NCBI RefSeq assembly: GCF_010682065.1
Contig: NZ_JAAGWG010000018.1
Coordinates: 23,979 to 87,978, forward strand
DNA: 64,000 bases
Reading direction: 5' to 3'
From: Blastococcus saxobsidens
Lineage (GTDB): Bacteria > Actinomycetota > Actinomycetes > Mycobacteriales > Geodermatophilaceae
The notes under the pieces were generated by a model. The model searched no databases and was not told the origin of the DNA. It saw only the letters and a program-made list of their open reading frames with translations. Of this stretch, positions 48,264 through 57,690 are shown piece after piece. The first letter of the stretch is position 1. The number at the start of each line of letters is the position of its first letter. Both the position numbers and the translations under genes were made by a program.

Positions 48264-49367
48264 ATGCGATCCCTCCCCACCGCCGCCCCGTCGCGGCGGC
48301 GCAACGCGGTCGTCGCGTTCGCGATCACGTCCACGCTGGCCCTGACCGCGGCCTGCGGCTCCGACGGGGGGAACTCCGGCTCCGGGAACTCCGGGGGCTC
48401 GGCCGAGGAGGTCGACCTCTCCTTCGTCTACGCCACCTCCACCATCAACGCGATGCAGGAGATGGCCCTGGGCGCCAAGGCCGCGGCCGGTGAGCGCGAG
48501 GGCGTCAACTACAGCGAGGCCGCGCCGGCCGGGATCAACGGCCCCCAGCAGGTGTCCATGTTCCAGTCGGCGATGCAGACGTCCAAGGACGGCATCCTCT
48601 TCGAGACGCTGACGCCGGACCTGTTCACCCGCCCGCTCACGCAGGCCACTGACAGCGACATCCCGATCGTGTCGATCGACACCGCGCCGCCGGAGGGCAG
48701 CGGCGTCGAGTTCTTCGTCGGGAACAGCAACGAGGACGTCGGCCGCATCCTCGCCGCCGAGCTGGTCCGCCAGCTCGACGGCGGCCAGCAGGGCGGCAAG
48801 GTCGTCCTCGCCAACGCCATCCCCGGCCTGCCCACCCTCGAGCAGCGCCTCGCCGGCATGGTGGACGTGCTGGAGGCCGAGCGCCCCGACCTGGAGATCG
48901 TCGGACCGCTGGCCACGGCCAACGAGCCGACCGAGAACTTCAACGCCTGGAACAACCTGCTCAAGGCCCACCCCGACGCAATCGCCTACCTCGGTGCCGG
49001 CGCGCAGGACTCGGTGTCCCTCGCCCGCCTGCACGAGAGCACGAACGCCACCTGGCTCGCCGGCGCGTGCGACCTGGACCCGGCCGCCCTGGAGGGCCTG
49101 AAGAACGGCCACCTGTTCGCCATCTCCTCGCCCGAGCACTGGCTGAAGGGCTACATCGGCCTGCGCCTGCTGGCCCTCAACGCCCAGGAGGGCGAGGAGC
49201 TGCCGACCGGCTGGTGGAACCCCGGTGAGCTGCTGGTGACCGCCGACAACGTCGACGAGATCATCGCGCGCCAGCAGGACGAGGCCTCGCGTGTGGCCTG
49301 GTTCGAGGACGTCGCCGAGGAGCAGTTCGCCAACATGGACGACTACATCAGCGAGCTGGAGAACTGA
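48264..49367 (+). CDS. Sugar-type ABC substrate-binding lipoprotein (Peripla_BP_4)
   Basis: 367 residues. Lipobox LTAACGSDG, Gly/Ser linker, then a type I periplasmic-binding fold like RbsB: VDLSFVYATSTINAMQEM, SDIPIVSIDTAPPEG, NEDVGRILAAELVRQL. The ligand is not evident; the flanking aldehyde dehydrogenases and dioxygenase-like gene hint at a sugar alcohol, glycoside or small aromatic. It ends at the start codon of the ATPase gene (overlap of one base). Confidence 0.9.
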   Translation: MRSLPTAAPSRRRNAVVAFAITSTLALTAACGSDGGNSGSGNSGGSAEEVDLSFVYATSTINAMQEMALGAKAAAGEREGVNYSEAAPAGINGPQQVSMFQSAMQTSKDGILFETLTPDLFTRPLTQATDSDIPIVSIDTAPPEGSGVEFFVGNSNEDVGRILAAELVRQLDGGQQGGKVVLANAIPGLPTLEQRLAGMVDVLEAERPDLEIVGPLATANEPTENFNAWNNLLKAHPDAIAYLGAGAQDSVSLARLHESTNATWLAGACDLDPAALEGLKNGHLFAISSPEHWLKGYIGLRLLALNAQEGEELPTGWWNPGELLVTADNVDEIIARQQDEASRVAWFEDVAEEQFANMDDYISELEN

Positions 49368-50899
49368 TGTTGGCCCTCGAGGCGCAGCACGTGCGCAAGA
49401 CCTACGGCGGCGTCACCGCACTGGCCGACGCCGGGCTCCGGGTCCGCCCGGGCACCGTGCACGCCCTGCTGGGCGAGAACGGTGCGGGGAAGTCGACGCT
49501 GGTGAAGATCATCACCGGTGCGGTGCGCCCCGATGCCGGCGTGCTGCGCCTCGAGGGGTCCGACGTCTCCTTCTCCGACACCGCCGACGCCGCCCGGCAC
49601 GGCGTGGCCGTGGTGTCCCAGGAACTCAGCCTGTTCCCGGACCTCGACGTCCTCAGCAACATGTTCCCGATGCGCGAGCCCAAGCGCGGCCCGTTCGTGA
49701 ACCGCAGGCGCATGGCCGAGCTGGCCCGGCCGATCCTGGACCAGCTCGGCCTGCGCGTCTCGCTGCGCGACCGGGTGGGCGAGCTCTCGCTGGCCCAGCG
49801 CCAGCTGCTCGAGGTCGCCAAGGCGCTGGTCACCGACCCGCGGGTGCTGATCCTCGACGAGCCGACCTCGGCACTGGACTCCTCGACGGCGGAGGTCCTG
49901 CTGGACATCCTGCGGGTGCTGCGCGACCGGCAGGTGGCCGTCGTCTTCGTGTCGCACATCCTCGAAGAGGTCATGGCGCTGTGCGACGAGGTCACCGTCC
50001 TGCGGGACGGCCGCACCGTGGTCGACGCCGCGCCGCTGGCCGGCCTCACCATCCCGAAGATCGTCGAGTCGATGCTGGGGGAGCGGCACGCGGACCTCAC
50101 CGAGGTGCGCCCCCGGGCCACGGTCGATCTCAGCGGAGCGGTCGCCGCCCCCCGGGGCAGCGGCGTCCTGCGGGTCGAGGGCGTCTCGGTGGACGACCGG
50201 TTGTCCGACGTCTCCGTCACGGCCGCGCCCGGCGAGGTCGTCGGCCTGGCCGGCGTCGCCGGTGCCGGGCACCAGACGGTCCTCGAGCTGGCGGCCGGCC
50301 TCCGCCGGCCCACCGCGGGGACGGTGTTCCTGCCCGACGGCTCCCCGGCGCCGAAGGGCCTGCGGGCCGCGATCGGCCGCGGCGTCGCGCTGGTGACAGG
50401 TGACCGCCGGCGGCTGGGGCTCATGCTGGACAAGCCGATCTGGGACAACGCCGGGCAGGTCCGCTCCGTCGCCCTGGCCCGGGACGGTCTGCTGGTCCGC
50501 AAGCGGGCGCTGCGCGAGCGGGCGGGCGAGCACGCCTCCCGGGTCAACCTGCGCACGTCGTCCCTGGAGAAGAGCGCGGGCCTGCTGTCCGGTGGCAACC
50601 AGCAGAAGGTCGTGCTGATGAAGTGGCTGCAGACGCAGCCCTCCGTGCTGCTGCTCGACGACCCCACCCGCGGGGTCGACATCGGGGCCAAGGCCGAGAT
50701 GCACGGCCTGGTCCGCTCGGTCGCCGACGCCGGTGCGGTGGTCCTCATGTGCTCCACGGACCTCGACGAGCTGGCGACGCTCTGCGACCGCGTCTACGTC
50801 CTGCACCACGGCCGGGTGTGCGCCGAGCTCTCGGGGGAGACGCTTCGCCAGCACGAGATCCTCGCCGCGATGAACACCGGCACCGTTCCGGCCGCCTGA
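49367..50899 (+). CDS. Sugar-type ABC ATP-binding protein, two ATPase domains (RbsA/MglA family)
   Basis: 510 residues. First domain: Walker A GENGAGKST, signature variant LSLAQRQLLEVAKAL, Walker B VLILDEPTSALD. Second domain: degenerate Walker A (GVAGAGHQTV), signature LLSGGNQQKVVLMKWL, Walker B VLLLDDPTRGVD. The weak second Walker A is normal in this family. It drives import through the permease two genes upstream. Confidence 0.94.
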   Translation: MLALEAQHVRKTYGGVTALADAGLRVRPGTVHALLGENGAGKSTLVKIITGAVRPDAGVLRLEGSDVSFSDTADAARHGVAVVSQELSLFPDLDVLSNMFPMREPKRGPFVNRRRMAELARPILDQLGLRVSLRDRVGELSLAQRQLLEVAKALVTDPRVLILDEPTSALDSSTAEVLLDILRVLRDRQVAVVFVSHILEEVMALCDEVTVLRDGRTVVDAAPLAGLTIPKIVESMLGERHADLTEVRPRATVDLSGAVAAPRGSGVLRVEGVSVDDRLSDVSVTAAPGEVVGLAGVAGAGHQTVLELAAGLRRPTAGTVFLPDGSPAPKGLRAAIGRGVALVTGDRRRLGLMLDKPIWDNAGQVRSVALARDGLLVRKRALRERAGEHASRVNLRTSSLEKSAGLLSGGNQQKVVLMKWLQTQPSVLLLDDPTRGVDIGAKAEMHGLVRSVADAGAVVLMCSTDLDELATLCDRVYVLHHGRVCAELSGETLRQHEILAAMNTGTVPAA

Positions 50900-51024
50900 C
50901 CCGTTCCGCCCGGCGGCCACCCCGCGCCCCGGCGGACGATGGGTGTCGCTCCCCGTCGTCCGCCGGTCGGCCGCGCCGGCCGCCCCGTGACCCATCCCGT
51001 ACCGATCCAGTTCCAGGAGAGACC

Positions 51025-52476
51025 TTGTTCGAGACCAGCCTGCTCATCGGCAACGAGCCGTCGTCCGCCGCCGGTGGCCGCACCTTCGACCGCGCCAACC
51101 CCGTCTCCGGGGAGGTGGTGACCCGGTCGCAGGCCGCCGGCGTCGAGGACGCGGTGCGGGCCGTCGAGGCCGCCGCCGCGGCGTTCGAGTCGTGGGCCGC
51201 CGCCACGCCCAGCACCCGCCGCATGCTGCTGCTCAAGGCCGCCGACCTGCTCGAGGCCGGCACCGACCGGTTCGTCGAGCGGATGGCCGCCGAGTGCGGC
51301 GCCACCGCCGGCTGGGGTCACTTCAACGTCCACCTCGCGGCGGGCATCCTGCGGGAGGCCGCCGGCCTGACCACCTCCGTGGGCGGCCAGGTCATCCCCT
51401 CCGACGTGCCCGGCAGCCTGAGCATGGGCATCCGCCAGCCCGCCGGTGTCGTGGTCGGCATGGCCCCGTGGAACGCGCCGGTCATCCTCTCGACCCGCGC
51501 CGTCGCCTTCCCGCTGGCCGCCGGGAACACCGTCGTCCTCAAGTGCTCCGAGCTGTCACCGGCGACGCACATGCTGCTCGGGGAGATCCTCGTGGAGGCC
51601 GGCTTCCCGGCGGGCGTCGTCAACGTCATCACCGTCGCCCCCGAGGACGCCGCCGACGTCACCGAGGCCATGGTCGCCCACCCCGCCGTCCGGCGGCTGA
51701 ACTTCACCGGCTCCACCCGGGTGGGCCGCATCATCGGCGAGGTCTGCGCCCGGCACCTCGTGCCCGCCGTCCTCGAGCTGGGCGGCAAGAACCCGCTCCT
51801 CGTGCTCGACGACGCCGACATCGACGCCGCCGTCCAGGGCGCGACGTTCGGTGGCTTCGTGAACCAGGGCCACGTCTGCATGTCGACCGACAAGATCATC
51901 GTGGACGACTCGATCGCCGACGAGTTCGTGGCCAAGCTCGTGGCCCGGGTGGAGTCGCTGCCCGTCGGCGACCCGCGCGAGGGCGACGTCGTCCTCGGCT
52001 CCGTCATCGGGCAGAGCACGGTCGACCACATCCAGCGGCTGGTCGACGACGCCGTCGCGAAGGGCGCGAAGGTGCTGACCACGGGCGAGCCGAACGGCAC
52101 GATCATGCCCGGCGTCGTGCTCGACCACGTGACCCCGGAGATGGAGATCTTCTCCGAGGAGATCTTCGGCCCGGCCGTCACGATCACCCGGGTGAGCACC
52201 CAGGACGAGGCGATCGCGGCGGCCAACGACAGCGCGTACGGGCTGTCCGCCGCCGTCTTCACCCGGGACGCCGCGCGTGGCTTCCAGGTGGCCCGGCGGA
52301 TCGAGTCGGGGATCTGCCACATCAACGCGCCCACCGTGCACGACGAGGCGCAGATGCCGTTCGGCGGCGTGAAGGACAGCGGGTACGGGCGGTTCGGTGG
52401 CCAGGCCGGCATCGACGCCTTCACCGAGCTGCGCTGGATCAGCATGCAGGTGGAGCCCCGCGTCTACCCGTTCTGA
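51025..52476 (+). CDS. Aldehyde dehydrogenase (NAD+), salicylaldehyde/vanillin-type
   Basis: 483 residues from TTG 51025, CAGGAGAG upstream. Catalytic Glu in VLELGGKNP, catalytic Cys in NQGHVCMSTDKI and substrate-tunnel segment INAPTVHDEAQMPFGGVKDS, close to salicylaldehyde or vanillin dehydrogenases. It appears fully active, unlike the copy at 44457. It follows the ABC operon by 125 bases and probably oxidises the aldehyde derived from the imported compound. Confidence 0.92.
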   Translation: MFETSLLIGNEPSSAAGGRTFDRANPVSGEVVTRSQAAGVEDAVRAVEAAAAAFESWAAATPSTRRMLLLKAADLLEAGTDRFVERMAAECGATAGWGHFNVHLAAGILREAAGLTTSVGGQVIPSDVPGSLSMGIRQPAGVVVGMAPWNAPVILSTRAVAFPLAAGNTVVLKCSELSPATHMLLGEILVEAGFPAGVVNVITVAPEDAADVTEAMVAHPAVRRLNFTGSTRVGRIIGEVCARHLVPAVLELGGKNPLLVLDDADIDAAVQGATFGGFVNQGHVCMSTDKIIVDDSIADEFVAKLVARVESLPVGDPREGDVVLGSVIGQSTVDHIQRLVDDAVAKGAKVLTTGEPNGTIMPGVVLDHVTPEMEIFSEEIFGPAVTITRVSTQDEAIAAANDSAYGLSAAVFTRDAARGFQVARRIESGICHINAPTVHDEAQMPFGGVKDSGYGRFGGQAGIDAFTELRWISMQVEPRVYPF

Positions 52477-52486
52477 GCCGCTGAGG

Positions 52487-52527
52487 CCGGTCGGTCGTGC
52501 GCCGGGTCAACCCGCACGGCCGACCGG
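52487..52527. terminator. 15-bp stem hairpin between convergent genes
   Basis: CCGGTCGGTCGTGCG (52487-52501) pairs with CGCACGGCCGACCGG (52513-52527) with one G-U pair. It separates the aldehyde dehydrogenase from the AbiEi-like gene. Confidence 0.7.
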
Positions 52528-52568
52528 TACGCCGGGCCACTGCGCGATTCAGGGGCCGCCGGCGCGGC

Positions 52569-53645
52569 TCAAGCCCGTCGGCCGACACCGTCGTCCACCC
52601 GTGCGAGCCACCCGTCGTCCCCGGCCTGGCCATCCCGTGGGCGGCCCTCCGGCCGCGGTACCGCCCGGAAGTCGCACACCCCGGACCGGGGTGTGGCGAG
52701 CAGTCGCCGTGCCGACCGGTCCAGGACCCGGCTCTCCCCGGCGAGGTCCTCGTAGGTGACTCGGAGGAACCGGACCCCCGCCGAACGCAGGAGGTCCTCG
52801 CGGCGCTTCTCCTCCCACAGCTCCTGCTCCGGGGTGCGACCGAATCGCGCGCGCCGGTACTTGACCCGCCCGTCGAACTCCACGGCCAGTGCGGCCTCGG
52901 GACACCAGCCGTCGACGACCTTGAGCAGCGTTCCTTCCACCCACAGCTCCACCTGGGGGACGAACGACGGCAGCCCGAGCGCGTCGAACGTCAAACGGCC
53001 GAAGGTCTCCAGCCACGACTCGGCCCGGCCGTCGGCGAGGTTCAGCGCGCGGACGGCGCGCGGGATCCCCGGCACGTTCACCTGGCGGGCGATGACGCTG
53101 CCCACCTCGTCGCGGGTCGTCAGGCCGCGCAGCAGTGCGGCGTCGACGGCCGCCACGGCGTGGATCTCCGGCCAGGTCCGGGCGACGTCGACCAGCGTGC
53201 GCGCCGCCGTCGTCACCCGGTAGGCACCGCGGACGGTGACCTCGTCGTCGGGCAGTTCGGCACGGGTCATCAGCCAGCCACGCCCCCGGCGCCAGCGGTG
53301 CGGATCGGTCAGATGCACGCCGACCGCACCGGCGGTACGCGGGCGGGGGAGCCCCCACACCCAGGCCGCGCTGTCGCGGCTGAGGACGGCGGACGGACGG
53401 GCGAGGCCGGCCATGACGGCCAGGGCCTCCAGGCCCGGTCGACGGTCGGAGCGTTCGACCTCGGCCAGGTCCGCGGCGCTGACGAAGACGCCGGTGCGCA
53501 GTCGCACCCACGCGCCCGAGCGGATCGCCGTCCGCACTTCGCGCTCGGTCACGCCTCGGCCGGCGAGGTCCGCGGTGGTGAAGATGCCGAGGCGCCGGCG
53601 GGCCGGCTCGTCGACGGCGAGAGGAACCTGCAGGTGGGTCGTCAT
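52569..53645 (-). CDS. AbiEi-antitoxin-like protein with DUF559-like C-terminus
   Basis: 358 residues from ATG 53645. The N-terminus (GIFTTADLAGRGVTEREVRT) is the winged helix of AbiEi-type antitoxins, followed by the AbiEi middle domain (YRVTTAARTLVDVARTWPEI). The C-terminus (ALAVEFDGRVKYRR, then EEKRREDLLRSAGVRFLRVT) resembles DUF559/Vsr-like PD-(D/E)xK nucleases. No AbiEii nucleotidyltransferase toxin lies next to it, so it is not a complete type IV toxin-antitoxin pair. Such solitary proteins are numerous in high-GC actinobacteria; role unknown. Confidence 0.75.
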   Translation of the reverse strand: MTTHLQVPLAVDEPARRRLGIFTTADLAGRGVTEREVRTAIRSGAWVRLRTGVFVSAADLAEVERSDRRPGLEALAVMAGLARPSAVLSRDSAAWVWGLPRPRTAGAVGVHLTDPHRWRRGRGWLMTRAELPDDEVTVRGAYRVTTAARTLVDVARTWPEIHAVAAVDAALLRGLTTRDEVGSVIARQVNVPGIPRAVRALNLADGRAESWLETFGRLTFDALGLPSFVPQVELWVEGTLLKVVDGWCPEAALAVEFDGRVKYRRARFGRTPEQELWEEKRREDLLRSAGVRFLRVTYEDLAGESRVLDRSARRLLATPRSGVCDFRAVPRPEGRPRDGQAGDDGWLARVDDGVGRRA

Positions 53646-53852
53646 GGGACGACCGTCCGGCCCCCGCCCACCCGCCGGACGCGACCTCGGCCGATTTGTG
53701 GACGAGTGCCAGGCTGGGGACGCGGCGCGGGTCGAGCCGGACCACCGACCGTCGAACCGTGCCGTGTCGCGGCCCCCGGGACGGTGGGGCGGGTCAACCC
53801 GGTCGACGACCCGACACTCGAACGGGCGGCGGGGGTGACCTGCCTCTCCGCC

Positions 53853-53858
53853 TACTCT
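53853..53858 (+). promoter_or_regulatory. -10 of dusB, leaderless
   Basis: TACTCT ends seven bases before the ATG at 53866, which fixes this ATG as the likely start. No convincing -35 seen. Confidence 0.45.
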
Positions 53859-53865
53859 GGGTGCC

Positions 53866-55026
53866 ATGACCGCCACGCTCGAGCCGACGACGACGGCCCT
53901 GCCGCCGCTGCGGCTCGGGGCGCTCACGGTCGACCCCGCGGTGGTGCTCGCGCCGATGGCCGGCATCACCAACCCGGCGTTCCGCACGCTGTGCCGCGAG
54001 TTCGGGGCGGGTCTCTACGTCTGCGAGATGATCACCACCCGGGCGCTGGTGGAGCGCAGCGCGAAGACGCTGCAGATGGTCCGCGCGACGCCCGACGAGA
54101 AGGACGCGTTCTCCGTCCAGCTCTACGGCGTGGACCCGGCCACCGTCGGCCGGGCCGTGGAGATGCTGGTCGACGAGGGCGTCGCCGGCACCCGCCCGGC
54201 CCACATCGACCTGAACTTCGGCTGCCCGGTGCCCAAGGTGACCCGCAAGGGCGGCGGTTCGGCGCTGCCGTGGCACCGGGTCCTGCTGCGGGACATCGTG
54301 CGCGAGGCGGTCCGGGCGGCCGGGGACGTGCCGGTCACCATCAAGACCCGCATCGGGATCGACGCCGACCACGTCACCTACCTCGACGCCGGCCGGATCG
54401 CCCAGGACGAGGGCGCGGCGGCGATCACCCTGCACGGGCGCACCGCCGACCAGCTCTACAGCGGCACCGCCGACTGGAGCTCCATCGCGCGGCTGGTCGA
54501 GGCCGTCGACATCCCGGTGCTGGGCAACGGCGACATCTGGGAGGCCGACGACGCCCTGCGCATGGTCGCCGAGACCGGGTGTGCCGGCGTCGTCATCGGC
54601 CGCGGGTGCCTGGGCCGGCCGTGGCTGTTCGGCGATCTCGCCGCCGCCTTCGCGGGGGAGTCGAGGCGTGCGCTGCCGACCTTCCGCGAGGTCGCCGCGA
54701 TCATGCACCGGCACGCCGCGCTGCTGGCCGCGGAGCACGGCGAGCAGCACGGCTGCAGCGACTTCCGCAAGCACGTCGCCTGGTACCTCAAGGGCTTCTC
54801 GGTCGGCTCCGACACCCGCCGGGCGCTGGCCATGGTGAGCGGCCTGGACGAGCTGGCCGAGCTGCTGGCCGGCATCGCCGACCAGCCGTACCCGACCGCC
54901 GTCCTCGGCGCCCCCCGCGGCCGCACCAGCACGCCCCGACCGGTGGCGCTGCCCGAGGGCTGGCTGGCCGACCGCGACGACCCCCGCCCACCGGTGGGAG
55001 CAGAACTGGAGACCAGCGGCGGATGA
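53866..55026 (+). CDS. dusB: tRNA-dihydrouridine synthase
   Basis: 386 residues. FMN-dependent TIM barrel: VLAPMAGITNPAFRTLCREF, catalytic Cys in NFGCPVPKVTRKGGGSAL, LHGRTADQLYSG and phosphate-binding GNGDIW and VIGRGCLGRPW. It reduces uridines in tRNA D loops. Usual length plus a Pro-rich tail. Translationally coupled to the next gene (ATGA). Confidence 0.95.
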   Translation: MTATLEPTTTALPPLRLGALTVDPAVVLAPMAGITNPAFRTLCREFGAGLYVCEMITTRALVERSAKTLQMVRATPDEKDAFSVQLYGVDPATVGRAVEMLVDEGVAGTRPAHIDLNFGCPVPKVTRKGGGSALPWHRVLLRDIVREAVRAAGDVPVTIKTRIGIDADHVTYLDAGRIAQDEGAAAITLHGRTADQLYSGTADWSSIARLVEAVDIPVLGNGDIWEADDALRMVAETGCAGVVIGRGCLGRPWLFGDLAAAFAGESRRALPTFREVAAIMHRHAALLAAEHGEQHGCSDFRKHVAWYLKGFSVGSDTRRALAMVSGLDELAELLAGIADQPYPTAVLGAPRGRTSTPRPVALPEGWLADRDDPRPPVGAELETSGG

Positions 55027-55469
55027 GCGGGCCCTTCCTCTACGACGACGATCCCGCGCCGCTGCACACCGGCACCCCGCGGAGCATGCAGGGCTGGATC
55101 GTCGGCGGCATCGTCGGGATCGCGCTCTTCGCCGCGGCGATGGTCGGCTTCCTCTACCTCGTCAAGGGCTCGCCGGCCGAGCAGTCCACCCAGTCGGCCG
55201 AGGTGTTCGTGGCCTCGCTGTCCGACGGCGACATCGAGACCGCGCACCAGATGCTGTGCGAGGAGGAGCGCGCCCGGCTCACCCCCGACCAGGTCGCCGG
55301 CGAGTACCTCGGCGCCGTCCCGGGGGAGGTCGGCGAGGTGCGCGACGACGAGGTCGAGGGTGCCGCGGTGCAGCTGGTCTCCGTCTCCTGGGCCGACGGC
55401 GTCACGACGGAGCTGCGGGTGGTCAGCGAGGACGGCCCGCGGGTCTGCGGCGTCTTCGCCGGGAACTGA
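55023..55469 (+). CDS. Single-pass membrane protein with NTF2-like extracytoplasmic domain
   Basis: 148 residues. A short cytoplasmic N-terminus, one membrane helix (WIVGGIVGIALFAAAMVGFLY, about 24-45; longer than quoted limit avoided), then a domain resembling DUF4878/NTF2-like folds (FVASLSDGDIETAHQMLC ... RVCGVF) with two Cys that may form a disulfide outside the membrane. Cotranscribed with dusB but no functional link known. Confidence 0.7.
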   Translation: MSGPFLYDDDPAPLHTGTPRSMQGWIVGGIVGIALFAAAMVGFLYLVKGSPAEQSTQSAEVFVASLSDGDIETAHQMLCEEERARLTPDQVAGEYLGAVPGEVGEVRDDEVEGAAVQLVSVSWADGVTTELRVVSEDGPRVCGVFAGN

Positions 55470-55483
55470 CCGCTCCTCCCTGG

Positions 55484-56356
55484 TCAGCCGGCACAGGTCA
55501 GCCCGAGGCGGAGCGCCTCCAGGTTGGCCGTCATGAGCCCCGGATAGGTCTCGCCGTCGCCCACCCGCTCGATCGGGTGCAGCACGGCCGGGTCGAGGTC
55601 GAGCTCCGCGGCCAGCGTCTCCGCCACCCCGAGCCCCGCCGCGGCCTCGAAGAACACCGTGCGGGCGCCGGTCTCCCGCACCTGGTCGGCCACCCGGCGG
55701 AGCCGCGCCGGTGAGACCTCGACGTGCGGGTCGAGGCCGGCCACGCCGACCTGGTGCAGGCCGTACCGCTCGGCGAGGTAGCCGAACGCCTCGTGCGAGG
55801 CCAGCAGCGTCGCGCCGCGGCAGGGGGCGAGGGTCTCGGCGTACTGCTCGTCCAGCTCCCGCATCGAGGCCTGCAACCGCTGCGCGCCCTCGGTGTACTC
55901 GGCCGCGTGGTCCGGATCGACCGCCGCGAGCTCGCCGGCGACCTCCTCGCCAAGATCTCCCACCCGCAGCGGATCCAGCCAGAAGTGCGGGTCCTCGGCC
56001 CGGTCGGCCAGCGGCGCGGCGTCCACCAGGTGTTGGGGTTCCTCCTGCGCCACGACGTCGTCGACCGCCGGCTGCAGCCCGCCGGACAGGTGGACGACGA
56101 CGTCGGCCGCGGCCAGCGTGACCACGTCACGGGGTGCGGGCTCCAGGCCGTGGCTGTCGCCGCCGGCCGGGGTGAGGTTGGTGACCGCCACGAGGTCCCC
56201 GCCCACCGCCTCGGCGACGAACTCCAGCGGGTAGGAGGTGGCCACCACGTCGATCCGGCCGTCGTCGGCGCCGGCCGGGCTGCCGCCGCAGGCGGCAAGG
56301 CCGCAGACGAGGCAGCCCACCGCGGAGAGGACGCCGAGGGTTCCGCCGCGGCTCAC
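55484..56356 (-). CDS. aztC: Zinc-binding ABC substrate-binding lipoprotein (AztC/ZnuA type)
   Basis: 290 residues from GTG 56356, overlapping the aztD stop. Lipobox CGLAACGG. Cluster A-I landmarks: VVATSYPLEFVAEAVGG, His in GDSHGLEP, PHFWLDP, LASHEAFGYLAERYGL and LDPHVEVSP. It lacks the long His-rich loop of E. coli ZnuA, as AztC does. It captures zinc, possibly from AztD, for an ABC importer whose ATPase and permease are not in this window. Confidence 0.88.
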   Translation of the reverse strand: MSRGGTLGVLSAVGCLVCGLAACGGSPAGADDGRIDVVATSYPLEFVAEAVGGDLVAVTNLTPAGGDSHGLEPAPRDVVTLAAADVVVHLSGGLQPAVDDVVAQEEPQHLVDAAPLADRAEDPHFWLDPLRVGDLGEEVAGELAAVDPDHAAEYTEGAQRLQASMRELDEQYAETLAPCRGATLLASHEAFGYLAERYGLHQVGVAGLDPHVEVSPARLRRVADQVRETGARTVFFEAAAGLGVAETLAAELDLDPAVLHPIERVGDGETYPGLMTANLEALRLGLTCAG

Positions 56357-57645
56357 TCGTCGTGCTCGCCCTCGTGCTCGTGCTCGGCGTGCTCCTCGAC
56401 GTCGCCCGTGACGCCGGAGAGCTCGTTGGGCGTCACCTCGAGGTCGGCGCTCTTCCAGACCGTGCCGTCCTCGACGTCCACGGCGTGGATCTTCTTCGTG
56501 GCGGGCTCGGTCACGTAGGCGATGCCGTCCACCACGACGACCTGCGGGTGCGGGTCCTGCCAGTCCTCGGACTCCTCCCACGGCCCGGTCACCGGGATGG
56601 ACCGGGTGACGGTGCCGGAGACGACGTCGATGACCTGCAGGTCGCCGTCGTAGGTGAGGACGAGGCCCTCGCCGTTCGGCCCGCGGTCGAACGACTGGTA
56701 CCAGTACGGCGCGGGGAGGTCGACCAGGCGCAGCGACGCGGCCGTGGTGTCGATGAGGGCGACGGTGCTCGACCGGTCCTCGGCGCTGCGCTCGTAGTCG
56801 CCCAGCACGATCGGCGAGTCCTCGGTGCCGAACTGGTTGCCGATGCGGCCGTACTCGTCCGGGCTCTCGATCTTGGTCAGCTCGCCGTCGGTGTACAGCA
56901 CGGCGCCGTCCTGGCAGCCGATGACGACCGCCTCGCCGGCGGCCACGGTCTCGCCGTGCACGGAGGGGCAGTCGTCGCGGGCGGTGATCTCCTCGCGGTC
57001 GGCGTCCAGGATGCGGACGCCGCTGCGCGAGTCCTCGGTGCCGTCGGAGACCAGCAACGAGCCGTCCTCGAGCTGCACCGCGACGCCGTGGTGCGCCTCC
57101 GGCGTGGAGAACTCGAGCAGCTCGACGTCGGGGTCGGCGATGTCCGCGCTGTCGAAGGCGGTGACGTCCCCGGTCCCGTCGTCGAACAGGACCGTCCGGC
57201 CGGCGTGCGCGACCACGTGGCCGGGCTTCTCGGCCGGGAAGAGCACGTCGGTGAGCTGCGGCTCGGCGGTGTAGTAGTGGTCGTGGTCGCCGTGCGGCTC
57301 CGCCCACGCGCCACCGTCGAGCAGCTGGAAGCCGCCCTGGGTCGAGACCAGGAAGTGCCGGCCGTCACCGGCGGGGTTGAGCCGGTTGAAGCCCTCCAGC
57401 GGCACGTCGGCGAGCACCTCGAGCGTGGTCGCGTCCAGGACCTGGACCCCGCCGTCGTAGGTGAGGGCGAGCCGGGGGGCGCTGGCGCCGACCTCGGTCG
57501 GCTCCGCGGATGCCGGCGCCGCCGAGCTCGAGGACGACGCCGGAGCGCCACCCTCGTCGCTCGAGGCGCAGCCGGTGACGAGGGCGAGAGGCAGCGCCGC
57601 CGCCAGCGCGGCGGTGCGGAGGGGAAGGGGATGGATGACGCGCAC
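56353..57645 (-). CDS. aztD: Zinc metallochaperone AztD-like lipoprotein
   Basis: 430 residues from GTG 57645 with GGAG upstream. Lipobox LVTGC and a Ser/Pro linker, then a predicted beta-propeller with repeated VxxDxxxG-type strands and His-rich sites (WAEPHGDHDHYYTAE, PEAHHGVAVQL), and a His/Glu tail (EEHAEHEHEGEHDE) suited to zinc binding. Family knowledge: AztD stores periplasmic zinc and hands it to AztC. It is the first gene of a two-gene operon behind a Zur box. Confidence 0.87.
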   Translation of the reverse strand: MRVIHPLPLRTAALAAALPLALVTGCASSDEGGAPASSSSSAAPASAEPTEVGASAPRLALTYDGGVQVLDATTLEVLADVPLEGFNRLNPAGDGRHFLVSTQGGFQLLDGGAWAEPHGDHDHYYTAEPQLTDVLFPAEKPGHVVAHAGRTVLFDDGTGDVTAFDSADIADPDVELLEFSTPEAHHGVAVQLEDGSLLVSDGTEDSRSGVRILDADREEITARDDCPSVHGETVAAGEAVVIGCQDGAVLYTDGELTKIESPDEYGRIGNQFGTEDSPIVLGDYERSAEDRSSTVALIDTTAASLRLVDLPAPYWYQSFDRGPNGEGLVLTYDGDLQVIDVVSGTVTRSIPVTGPWEESEDWQDPHPQVVVVDGIAYVTEPATKKIHAVDVEDGTVWKSADLEVTPNELSGVTGDVEEHAEHEHEGEHDE

Positions 57646-57690
57646 GAGCTCTCCAGCGGGGAGGAGGAACGGGACGCACCAGCCTAGGCA

